Origin: an uncultured Tateyamaria sp. | Lineage (GTDB): Bacteria > Pseudomonadota > Alphaproteobacteria > Rhodobacterales > Rhodobacteraceae | DNA: 64,000 nt | Direction of reading: 5' to 3' | Assembly (NCBI RefSeq): GCF_947503705.1 | Contig: NZ_CANNES010000002.1 | Coordinates: forward strand, 434,001-498,000 | Part shown: one piece after another, positions 26,043 to 33,551 of the stretch | How positions within the stretch are numbered: position 1 is the first letter of the stretch | Layout of the letters: the number at the start of each line of letters is the position of its first letter | The notes under the pieces: model-generated | Seen by the model: only the letters and a program-made list of their open reading frames with translations | The model's database searches: none | What the model was told of the DNA's origin: nothing | Program-made: the position numbers and the translations under genes

Positions 26043-26561
26043 CTAGTCTTGTTTTATGCTTCCAAAGCCACCGCCAAAGAAGGTGAGCGGCGCGCCGGCG
26101 CGCATCTGGGTTCGTTGCACCTGACCCACGATGATCACGTGATCACCGGCATCATGTGCCGCCACCCTGCGACATTCGAACCGTGCAAGGCAATGATCAA
26201 TCAGCGGCACGCCGTCTGCGTTCAACTGGTGGGCCGTATCGTTCAGCGCGTGCGCGTTGCGCGCCACCTGGGTGCACAGGTCTTGTTGTTCCGCCGCCAG
26301 CACGTGGATGGCGTAGTGATCCGCCGCCTCGAAATAGGGGAAGCGTCGCGCGGAGCGGTCCACCGACCACAACACAAGCGCCGGGTCCAGCGACACGGAC
26401 GAAAAGCTGTTGGCCACGATGCTGATCGGGCCATCGGCGCTGGGCGCCGTGATCACCGTGATCCCGGTGGCGAATTTACCGAAGGCGTCGCGCAGTTGGC
26501 GCCCGCTGTCAGCGTCGGGGGTAAAAACTGTGGGTTGGTTGGGGTCCTGCATCGTCATCAT
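26043..26561 (-). CDS. NAD(P)H:flavin oxidoreductase (SmoA-like)
   Basis: A 172-residue flavin reductase with the split-barrel FMN-binding fold: LRDAFGKFATGITVITAPS, then IVANSFSSVSLDPALVLWSVDRSARRFPYF, then DHVIIVGQV. It would supply FMNH2 to the two-component monooxygenase two genes upstream in the same operon. It overlaps the aldo/keto reductase gene by four bases. In the sulfo-SMO pathway of Agrobacterium this job belongs to SmoA. The reductase family is certain; the partner is inferred from position. Confidence 0.9.
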   Translation of the reverse strand: MMTMQDPNQPTVFTPDADSGRQLRDAFGKFATGITVITAPSADGPISIVANSFSSVSLDPALVLWSVDRSARRFPYFEAADHYAIHVLAAEQQDLCTQVARNAHALNDTAHQLNADGVPLIDHCLARFECRRVAAHDAGDHVIIVGQVQRTQMRAGAPLTFFGGGFGSIKQD

Positions 26562-27448
26562 GCCACCTCGTGTCCAAGGGATGCCTCATAGAGGCGGAAC
26601 CATGTGGGCCGGTCGAGTGTGACGCGTGTTGCGTCGCTGATCCGCTTGATCCGGTCCAGGTTGTTGGTGCCCATCACGGGCAGGATGCCAGCGGGATGCG
26701 CCAGCAAAAACGCCACGGCCACGGCGGCGCGATCGACGCCCGCGCTGGCCGCGATTTCGTCCATTACCACGTGCAGCCGGTCATTGCCCGACATCAGCCC
26801 GCCACCGCCCAGCGGCGACCACGCCATCAGGTGGTGCCCGTGCCGCTGGTGAAAGGCCAGATCGCCATTGGTGAAAGGTTCGATCACTCCCAACGACATT
26901 TCGATCTGGTTCGTGACCATCGGCGTTTTCATCGCCGATTGCAGCAGTTCAAAGTCATAGGGCCGGAAATTCGACACACCCACGGCCCCCACCTTGCCCG
27001 AGGCCACCAGATCATCCAGTGCGCCGCCGGTTTCATGGTGGTCCATGAACGGGTCGGGCCGGTGGATCAGCAGCAGGTCGATATGATCAATCGCCATATC
27101 CCGCAGCGAGTTTTCCACCGATTGTTCGATATGGGCGCGGCTGGTGTCATAATATTTGACCGGTGCGTCTGCGTAGCGGCCCACGGGGGCCACGATGTCG
27201 CATTTGGTCACGATCTCCATCTTTGACCGCAGGCCGGTATCGGCCTTGAGCGCCTCACCGAGGATCGCCTCGGCGATATAGCCGCCATAGATGTCGGCCT
27301 GGTCAAAACTTGTGATCCCCTGGTCGATGCAGGCGTGAATTTTCGCCTGAACATGGGATACCGACGTGTCGGCATCATCGCCCAGCCGCCACATGCCATA
27401 GACGATGCGGGACATTTCGAGGGATTTAGATAGTTGGACGCGGTCCAT
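26558..27448 (-). CDS. Aldo/keto reductase (SmoB-like)
   Basis: A 296-residue TIM-barrel NAD(P)H-dependent reductase. The catalytic tetrad is readable: Asp49 (SFDQAD), Tyr54 (IYGGY), Lys82 (TKCDI) and His129 (LLIHRPD). The C-terminal cofactor-binding stretch is GILPVMGTNNLDRI. In the sulfo-SMO pathway SmoB reduces 6-oxo-glucose, the product of desulfonation, to glucose. Its place between the flavin reductase and the monooxygenase, with overlaps of four bases and one base, supports that role, but the substrate is not proven by sequence. Confidence 0.9.
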   Translation of the reverse strand: MDRVQLSKSLEMSRIVYGMWRLGDDADTSVSHVQAKIHACIDQGITSFDQADIYGGYIAEAILGEALKADTGLRSKMEIVTKCDIVAPVGRYADAPVKYYDTSRAHIEQSVENSLRDMAIDHIDLLLIHRPDPFMDHHETGGALDDLVASGKVGAVGVSNFRPYDFELLQSAMKTPMVTNQIEMSLGVIEPFTNGDLAFHQRHGHHLMAWSPLGGGGLMSGNDRLHVVMDEIAASAGVDRAAVAVAFLLAHPAGILPVMGTNNLDRIKRISDATRVTLDRPTWFRLYEASLGHEVA

Positions 27449-28602
27449 TAGCGGCGCACTCCTGCAGCAAGTGGGGTTGCGGGAGCCGATGCGGGCACCC
27501 GGCCATACACATGGGGCAAGGAACAGGTTTTCAAGTGCGGCATGACGCGGGCACCAAAGTGTTTCGCCTCGTCAATGTGCGGGTAGCCGGAGAAGATGAA
27601 GGCACGGATGCCCATTTTCTGATACTCTTCGATCTTGGACATGACCTGATCGGTGGAGCCGACAAGCGCCGCACCACAGCCTGACCGCGCCCGGCCCACG
27701 CCCGTCCAGAGGTTCGGTTCGACATAGCCGAACTTGTCCGCCAACTCGCGCGCCTTGGCCTGATGGGCCACGCCCAGCGAGGTTGAATCAAGCGCCCGGT
27801 CACGGATCAACTGCCCGTATTCGTCATCGAGTTTCGACACGATATAATCGGCATATTCACGCGCTTCGGCTTCGGTATCGCGCACAATCATGTGGACCCG
27901 TAGCCCGTAATCCAGCGTGCGGTCGTATTTTTCTGCGACCTTGTGCACATCCTGCATCCGGCCCTTGAGGTTTTCCGTCGGCTCGGGCCACATCAGATAG
28001 ACGTCGCAATGCTGGCCACACAATTCGAGAGCGGAGGGCGAATAACCTCCGAAATAGAGCAGCGGGCCACCAGTCTGGTAGGGCCGCGCGGGGTCTGTCG
28101 TGACCCCTTCGAAATTGTAGACCTCGCCCTTGTAGTTGATCTCGTCCTGCGTCCAGGCCTGTTTCAGGATCTCGACCACCTCGCGGGAGCGTTGATAGCG
28201 GAAATTGCTGTCCGCCTTTTCGCCGGGGAAGTCGGAGGAGATGATGTTGACCGTCAGCCGCCCCTCAAGCATGTGGTCGAGCGTCGCAATGGTGCGCGCC
28301 AGCATGATCGGCTGCATCTCGCCGCAGCGGACGGCAGCCAGCAGGTTGATCTGCGAGGTGATCGGCGCGCAACCGGCCACAAAAGACAGGGTGTCCTGGC
28401 CCACCTGGTAAGAAGACGGGCACAGGATGTTGCGGAACCCCTGCGTCTCAGCCTCGCGTACGATGTTCGAGCAATGCGCCCAGGAGGAGCGCAGATCGCC
28501 ATCGGGCACGCCAAGAAACTGATAGTCGTCCGAACACAGCGCCGAAAACCACGACACCTCGGCCGCGTCGAGATCGGGAGAGGTGATGGGGACGACGGTC
28601 AT
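27448..28602 (-). CDS. LLM-class FMNH2-dependent monooxygenase (SmoC/SsuD-like)
   Basis: A 384-residue luciferase-like flavin monooxygenase related to alkanesulfonate monooxygenase SsuD. Typical segments are NIISSDFPGEKADSNFRYQRSREVVEILKQAW, GPLLYFGGYSPSALELC and FIFSGYPHIDEA. Such enzymes use FMNH2 and O2 to split a C-S bond, releasing sulfite and an aldehyde. With a flavin reductase and an aldo/keto reductase in the same transcript, sulfoquinovose is the leading candidate substrate (SmoC role). The ATG at 28602 was chosen because the upstream in-frame ATG at 28650 lies inside the putative operator. Confidence 0.88.
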   Translation of the reverse strand: MTVVPITSPDLDAAEVSWFSALCSDDYQFLGVPDGDLRSSWAHCSNIVREAETQGFRNILCPSSYQVGQDTLSFVAGCAPITSQINLLAAVRCGEMQPIMLARTIATLDHMLEGRLTVNIISSDFPGEKADSNFRYQRSREVVEILKQAWTQDEINYKGEVYNFEGVTTDPARPYQTGGPLLYFGGYSPSALELCGQHCDVYLMWPEPTENLKGRMQDVHKVAEKYDRTLDYGLRVHMIVRDTEAEAREYADYIVSKLDDEYGQLIRDRALDSTSLGVAHQAKARELADKFGYVEPNLWTGVGRARSGCGAALVGSTDQVMSKIEEYQKMGIRAFIFSGYPHIDEAKHFGARVMPHLKTCSLPHVYGRVPASAPATPLAAGVRR

Positions 28603-28647
28603 GGCAGAACTTTCAGATGCTTGAACTTGCCCCTTGCGTAACACTGT

Positions 28648-28665
28648 CATTGATGTAGATCAATG
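28648..28665. promoter_or_regulatory. Palindrome CATTGAT-N4-ATCAATG, candidate GntR operator
   Basis: A perfect 7-base inverted repeat with a 4-base spacer in the gap between the monooxygenase and GntR genes. A further ATCAAT lies just downstream (28670-28675). AT-rich palindromes of this size are usual for GntR-family regulators. Confidence 0.6.
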
Positions 28666-28703
28666 GTGTATCAATTTTCTTTGCCCCGTGTCCTTGCCGC
28701 CTC

Positions 28704-29414
28704 ATGAACAGCCCGCGCCAATCCCCTCAATCGCTGCCGATCTATGTGCAGATCGCCGAGCTGTTGACCCGTGACATTGTTGCGGGCCGGTTGATCGACG
28801 GGGAGCGTTTGCCGCCCGAGCGGGACATGGCGACGGAGCTTGGCGTATCGGTGGGCACCCTACGCAAAGCCCTGCGGGATATGACCGAGAAGGGGTTGGT
28901 GGAGCGGGTTCAAGGCTCTGGCAACTACATCCGGGCGGGGGGCGACACCGGCACCGTTTATGCGATGTTTCGGCTGGAACTCCTGGCAGGCGGGGGCCTG
29001 CCCCGCGCCCAGGTGCTCAGCGTTGATCTGCTGGACAAGCCGGATGATCTACCTGCCTTTGGCACGTCGAACACAGGCACCCGGATCCGCCGTTTACGGT
29101 CGCTCAATGACACAATCATGGGCGTGGAAGAGATCTGGCTGGATGCGGATGCGGGTCTGGTGTCTGAGGCGACGATGTCCGAATCGCTATACGCCACCTA
29201 TCGCAAGGATCTGGGCATCTGGATTCAACGAGCCGAAGACCGGGTGAGCCTGGGGCCAGTGCCCGCGTGGGCGCCGGACGCCTTTCCCCTGCCCCTCGGC
29301 CATACGGCAGGGTATATTGAGCGGCTCAGCTGGTCTGACCCGCCTGCCCCGATCGAATTTTCGCGCACGTGGTTTGACCCCACCCGCGCGGTCTATGTGC
29401 AACGACTGAAATAA
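28704..29414 (+). CDS. GntR family (HutC/UTRA-type) transcriptional regulator
   Basis: A 236-residue regulator. Residues ~10-75 form the winged helix: PIYVQIAELLTRDIVAGRLIDGERLPPERDMATELGVSVGTLRKALRDMTEKGLVERVQGSGNYI. The rest is a UTRA-like ligand domain (TRIRRLRSLNDTIMGVEEIWLD, YIERLSW, FSRTWFDP). It is divergent from the monooxygenase operon and followed by the Gfo/Idh gene, so it probably controls both, responding to the substrate or a breakdown product. Confidence 0.92.
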   Translation: MNSPRQSPQSLPIYVQIAELLTRDIVAGRLIDGERLPPERDMATELGVSVGTLRKALRDMTEKGLVERVQGSGNYIRAGGDTGTVYAMFRLELLAGGGLPRAQVLSVDLLDKPDDLPAFGTSNTGTRIRRLRSLNDTIMGVEEIWLDADAGLVSEATMSESLYATYRKDLGIWIQRAEDRVSLGPVPAWAPDAFPLPLGHTAGYIERLSWSDPPAPIEFSRTWFDPTRAVYVQRLK

Positions 29415-29426
29415 GGAACGCCGCAA

Positions 29427-30533
29427 ATGGCTCAACACATACGCTATGGCATCATCGGGTGCGGGATGATGGGGCAGGAACATATGCGCAATATTGCGCT
29501 CTTGCCCGATGCCAGCGTGGCCGCGTTCTTTGAGCCGGATGCGGAGATGGCCGCGCGCGCCCTGGCCATCGCCCCGGCCGCCAAATCGGTGGAGAGCCTG
29601 GAGGCCCTGCTGGCCGAGCCAGAGCTGGACTGCCTGCTGATCGTCAGCCCGAACTTTCGCCATGTCGAGCAGATGACGGCGATCCTGGAGGCGCGGCCCC
29701 TGCCCCTGCTGGTGGAAAAGCCGCTGTTCACCGATCCGGCGGATGCGGTGCGGCTGGCAACGTTTCGGGATGCATACCCGGCCCCCGTCTGGGTCGCGAT
29801 GGAATACCGCTATATGCCGGTGATCTCTGAATTCCTGAACCGTGCGGAGGCCGCCACCGGCGGGATCAAGCAATTGTCGATCCGCGAGCACCGCTTTCCC
29901 TTTCTTGAAAAGGTGGGCGATTGGAACCGGTTCAATCGCTACACGGGCGGGACGTTTGTCGAAAAATGCTGCCACTTCTTTGATCTGATGCGCCTGACAC
30001 TGGGGGCCGAGCCGGTGCGCGTCATGGCCTCTGCCGCCCAAGCCGTGAACCATTTGGACGAAGCTTACGGCGGTGAGACGCCCGACATCATCGACAGCGG
30101 CTATGTCATTGTGGATTTCGACAGCGGGGCGCGGGCGATGCTGGAACTGTGCATGTTTGCCGAGGGCAGCGCCTATCAGGAAGAGCTGTCAGCCGTGGGC
30201 CCCGTGGGCAAGGTCGAAGCCTTTGTCCCCGGTCCGGGACGGTTCTGGCCTGCGCATCTGGGGGCCGCCCCGGTGGCCAAACTGGTGGAAAGCCCCCGCG
30301 CGCCGCAAGGGCCGGTGGTGCACGAAATCCCGGTAGATCCGACATTGCTGGACGCCGGCGATCACAACGGATCGACGTTCTATCAGCATCAGAAGTTCGT
30401 GGACCTGGTGCGCGGCGCGGCGGCGGCACCGGAGGTGTCGCTGGCCGATGGCTGGGCGGCCGTGGCGATGGGACTGGCCGCGCAGGAAAGCGCACGGACA
30501 GGTCAGGCGGTTGATCCACGGCGGTGGATGTGA
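29427..30533 (+). CDS. Gfo/Idh/MocA family NAD-dependent oxidoreductase, possible sulfoquinovosidase
   Basis: A 368-residue protein with an N-terminal Rossmann fold (YGIIGCGMMGQEHMRNI), the family lysine motif LLVEKPLF and a C-terminal alpha/beta domain with GGTFVEKCCHFFDLMRL. Members oxidise sugars or use NAD transiently in glycoside cleavage. NAD-dependent sulfoquinovosidases (family GH188) are known to belong to this fold. No GH31 sulfoquinovosidase is present near the monooxygenase operon, so this gene could fill that role. The start has an AAGGAA box 12 bases after gntR. Confidence 0.88.
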   Translation: MAQHIRYGIIGCGMMGQEHMRNIALLPDASVAAFFEPDAEMAARALAIAPAAKSVESLEALLAEPELDCLLIVSPNFRHVEQMTAILEARPLPLLVEKPLFTDPADAVRLATFRDAYPAPVWVAMEYRYMPVISEFLNRAEAATGGIKQLSIREHRFPFLEKVGDWNRFNRYTGGTFVEKCCHFFDLMRLTLGAEPVRVMASAAQAVNHLDEAYGGETPDIIDSGYVIVDFDSGARAMLELCMFAEGSAYQEELSAVGPVGKVEAFVPGPGRFWPAHLGAAPVAKLVESPRAPQGPVVHEIPVDPTLLDAGDHNGSTFYQHQKFVDLVRGAAAAPEVSLADGWAAVAMGLAAQESARTGQAVDPRRWM

Positions 30534-30601
30534 CGGAGGAACGACGGGTTTGAGTCCAAAGCTTCCTTGACCAGCGATGGCATAAGCGATCTCTTCTCCG
30601 T

Positions 30602-30931
30602 ATGGACGTATCAGCAATTTTTGAGAAAGACTTTCGCGGTGAAATCAATGGAGCCATTTGGCTTGTTGATACGCCCGAAAATAGAAGCCGGTTCGAAAAA
30701 GCATGTGGCCTTGATCCAAACAGCGCTCTATTTTCGATAAACGATTTCAATACCTTGCAATCAGGAGTGGTTGAAAAAGTTTGGAGCATCCACGATCACT
30801 ACCCTGATTTGGACAGCATTACTTTTATCGGTATCGAACTCAGTGCGTCGACCGCTAAGGAGTTGGAAGACGATTACGTTTTTGAGGAAATCAAGGACGG
30901 GTTCATTTGCCGCCCTGCGAATAGCAGCTAG
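30602..30931 (+). CDS. Small hypothetical protein
   Basis: A 109-residue acidic protein of unknown function with no signal or membrane segment. It contains PENRSRFEKACGLDPNSALFSINDF and DYVFEEIKDGFICRPANS. The codons are visibly more AT-rich than in flanking genes and the ribosome binding site is weak. It separates the sulfo-SMO-like region from the agl region and may be a recent insertion. Confidence 0.55.
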   Translation: MDVSAIFEKDFRGEINGAIWLVDTPENRSRFEKACGLDPNSALFSINDFNTLQSGVVEKVWSIHDHYPDLDSITFIGIELSASTAKELEDDYVFEEIKDGFICRPANSS

Positions 30932-30952
30932 GTCCGCAAAGCTGCATCACCG

Positions 30953-32275
30953 CTACCGCGCCAGCGCGTCCTTGAACGCGTGCCAGGACGCCTTTGGTGT
31001 CCGCTCCAGCGTGTCGAAATCCACGTATACCATGCCGAACCGTTTTTCGTAACCCAGCGCCCATTCGTAATTGTCCAAGAGCGACCAGGCCATGTAGCCT
31101 TGGATATTCGCCCCCTTGGCGATGGCGTCGCGGACTGCGCCGAGATGCTGGTTGAAATAGTCGATGCGGGCCGTGTCATTGACCGCGCCCCCCACGATCA
31201 CGTCCGGGTTCGCCATCCCGTTTTCCGTCACAAAGATCGGCAGATCGCCGGTATACTCTGCGCCCGTCCGCATCAGGAAATCGTGCAGGCCCTGGGGATA
31301 GATTTCCCAGCCCATCTGGGTTTTGGGCAGCGGCCCTTCGACCTCGTGATGGTGCGGCCAGGGGCCATTGTCGGGGCCGATCAGCTTGCGGGTATAGTAA
31401 TTCAAACCCACCCAATCCAGCGGGGCTTGAATCGTGGGGAAATCATCCTGCCAACCGTCGGGGAAGTGATCCCCAAGGTCTCGGACCAGCCGGTCGGGAT
31501 AGCGGCCATGGAACACGCCCGAGAGGTAGAAGCGGTTGTAATAGTCGTCATAGAGCGCCGCGGCCTCGGCGGCCTCCGGGCTGTCATCGGCGGGGGTGGC
31601 CCATTCCATGTTGAAGACGCAGCCAAGGTTTTCCATCCCCAGCCCCCGCATCCGTTGGATCGACGTCCCGTGTGCCAAGAGCACGTGGTGCATCGCGCGG
31701 GCGGCCGCGCGGATGTCGCGCAGGCCCGGGGCGTGATGGCCCAGAAAATGCGACAGAAAGGCGACGCACCAAGGCTCGTTGATGGGCGCGACGGAATACA
31801 TGCGATCCCCGATCCGACCCATCACCGTCTCGGTGAAATCACCAAACCAAGCCGCGATGTCGCGATTGCGCCAGCCCCCTTGATCGGCCAGCGCGCTGGG
31901 CAGTTCCCAATGATAGAGCGTGGCGCAGGGTTTCAGCCCGCGTTCCAGCATCGCGTCGGTAAGCCGGTCATAGAAATCGAGGCCCTGCGCGTTCACCGTC
32001 CGCCCGTCTGGCATCACTCGCGCCCAACTGGTGGAAAACCGGTAAGCGTCAAAGCCTGCCTCCTTGAGCAGGTCAAGATCGTCGCCAAACCGGTGGTAAT
32101 GGTCACAGGCTCGTGCACCATCTTCGGCCCGCACCACGTTGCCCGGCGTGGCGGCGAAATCGTCCCACATGGCGCGGCCTGCGCCGCCGAACTGGTGCCC
32201 TTCGATCTGGTAGGCGGAGGTCGCTGCCCCAAAGAGGAAACCGGGCGGAAAATCAGAGCGGGTGTATTTCAGCAT
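30953..32275 (-). CDS. GH1 beta-glucosidase/glycosidase
   Basis: A 440-residue retaining glycoside hydrolase of family 1. The acid/base is Glu167 (PINEPWC) and the nucleophile Glu351 (FVTENGMA); FLFGAATSAYQIEG opens the barrel. It has no signal peptide, so it acts in the cytoplasm on imported disaccharides or aryl glucosides, yielding glucose. The ATG at 32275 shares one base with the aglR stop, so the two are translationally coupled and the enzyme should be under AglR control. Confidence 0.94.
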   Translation of the reverse strand: MLKYTRSDFPPGFLFGAATSAYQIEGHQFGGAGRAMWDDFAATPGNVVRAEDGARACDHYHRFGDDLDLLKEAGFDAYRFSTSWARVMPDGRTVNAQGLDFYDRLTDAMLERGLKPCATLYHWELPSALADQGGWRNRDIAAWFGDFTETVMGRIGDRMYSVAPINEPWCVAFLSHFLGHHAPGLRDIRAAARAMHHVLLAHGTSIQRMRGLGMENLGCVFNMEWATPADDSPEAAEAAALYDDYYNRFYLSGVFHGRYPDRLVRDLGDHFPDGWQDDFPTIQAPLDWVGLNYYTRKLIGPDNGPWPHHHEVEGPLPKTQMGWEIYPQGLHDFLMRTGAEYTGDLPIFVTENGMANPDVIVGGAVNDTARIDYFNQHLGAVRDAIAKGANIQGYMAWSLLDNYEWALGYEKRFGMVYVDFDTLERTPKASWHAFKDALAR

Positions 32276-33306
32276 CAGGTGCCATCCTTGAGCGGGCCGC
32301 TGGAGGAGCCAACGACAAATTCGGTTTCCCAGAGCCTCTGGGCCAGCGGCATATCGGGGTTCTGAATGCGGTCGATCAACATCTGGGCCAGTGCCGCGCC
32401 TGCCTCGCGGACTGACGATTGCACGGCAGTGAACACAGGTGTGTCGACCCCGATCCGCAGATAGCTGAGACAATCGTCAAAGGTCACAATGCTGGTGTCA
32501 GCGCCCACGCGCAGACCGCGTTCTTCGGCGGCGCGGCGCACGCCCAGCGCGGAAATGATCGACGACACCACAAAAGCGGTGGGCGCCGGGTTACGTTCAA
32601 GCATGGCGCTGGCGCTGGCGTAACCGTGTCCTTCGGTCATGTCGTTGCTCGACATGCAGGCGGGGTCGAGGGTGAGGCCGTTATTGGCGATGGCCGCCTC
32701 GAACCCCATACGGCGACGCATGGCAAAGTCCAGCGCCTCGTCCCCGTTGATCAACGCCAGACGTTTGTGCCCCAGATCAATCAGGTGCTGCGTGGCCATT
32801 TCAAAGGCGCGGCGGTTGTTCACGTCCAGCCAGGAGTAATCGACGGTGCTGCCGCTGGCGCGCCCGTGCACCACGAAGGGCAGCCCAAGCTGATCCAGCA
32901 GCGGCAGCCGCGCGTCCCGTTGCCGTGGGGCGTGGATGATCACCCCGTCGACCGCGCCCCGTGCCTTGAGACTGCGATAGGCCTCGTCTTCGTCCTGTTC
33001 GTCCACGCGGGTCAGCATCATCTCATAGCCATGGGCGGCATAGGTCTCGCCCGCTCCCGCCATGAAGTCGCCAAAGATCGGGTTCACCATCTCACCCGAA
33101 TCGCGGACCGAGATCACATGACCGATACAGCGCGACCGCCCCATGGCCAGTCCCTGTGCACGGGCATTCGGACTGTAGGAATGTGCCTCGGCGGCCTTGA
33201 CCACACGCTGGCGTGTAGCCTCGGAAACCTCGGGGTACCCGTTGAGGGCCCGAGACACCGTTGTTTGGCTCAAATTAAGTAGTTTTGAGAGTTCTTTGAG
33301 GTTCAC
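32275..33306 (-). CDS. aglR: LacI family regulator of the alpha-glucoside genes
   Basis: A 343-residue repressor. The N-terminal helix-turn-helix and hinge are seen in MNLKELSKLLNLSQTTVSRALNGYPEVSEATRQRV; the rest is a periplasmic-binding-protein-like sugar domain. It is divergent from aglEFGAK and coupled to the GH1 gene. Two CAAAGCGCTT-type palindromes lie in the gap, one 12 bases before its own start and one before aglE, which predicts autoregulation as well as repression of the transporter. Confidence 0.93.
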   Translation of the reverse strand: MNLKELSKLLNLSQTTVSRALNGYPEVSEATRQRVVKAAEAHSYSPNARAQGLAMGRSRCIGHVISVRDSGEMVNPIFGDFMAGAGETYAAHGYEMMLTRVDEQDEDEAYRSLKARGAVDGVIIHAPRQRDARLPLLDQLGLPFVVHGRASGSTVDYSWLDVNNRRAFEMATQHLIDLGHKRLALINGDEALDFAMRRRMGFEAAIANNGLTLDPACMSSNDMTEGHGYASASAMLERNPAPTAFVVSSIISALGVRRAAEERGLRVGADTSIVTFDDCLSYLRIGVDTPVFTAVQSSVREAGAALAQMLIDRIQNPDMPLAQRLWETEFVVGSSSGPLKDGT

Positions 33307-33317
33307 GAGGGTCTTTC

Positions 33318-33329
33318 CAAAGCGCTTGC
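33318..33329. promoter_or_regulatory. AglR operator site 1 (imperfect)
   Basis: CAAAGCGCTTGC matches the LacI-family CAAAGCGCTTTG core except at the last positions. It sits 12 bases before the aglR start codon. Confidence 0.6.
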
Positions 33330-33429
33330 ACAGTCCGCGCGACGCTAACGAAAGCGATGTGGAAGGTCAAAACTTTCGATGGATTGCAAGCCTGATACAA
33401 AACTAATAGCGAATTGCGCATGACTTTGT

Positions 33430-33435
33430 TTGACA
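33430..33435 (+). promoter_or_regulatory. Possible -35 box of the aglE promoter
   Basis: TTGACA is an exact sigma-70 -35 hexamer, 34 bases before operator 2. The matching -10 is weak (AACGTT region at about 33453). Confidence 0.35.
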
Positions 33436-33468
33436 GCGGCCAAATTTTAGGCAACGTTCTGCGCATTC

Positions 33469-33480
33469 CAAAGCGCTTTG
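33469..33480. promoter_or_regulatory. AglR operator site 2 (perfect)
   Basis: CAAAGCGCTTTG is a perfect 12-base palindrome of the LacI-family type with the central CG, about 70 bases before the aglE ATG and just past a TTGACA box. Repressor bound here would block the aglE promoter. Confidence 0.75.
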
Positions 33481-33551
33481 ATTAAAACCAAGGCGCGAAG
33501 GCCGGTTCACAATACCGTTCCGACTTGGACACCTATGGGAGGAAGACCAAT

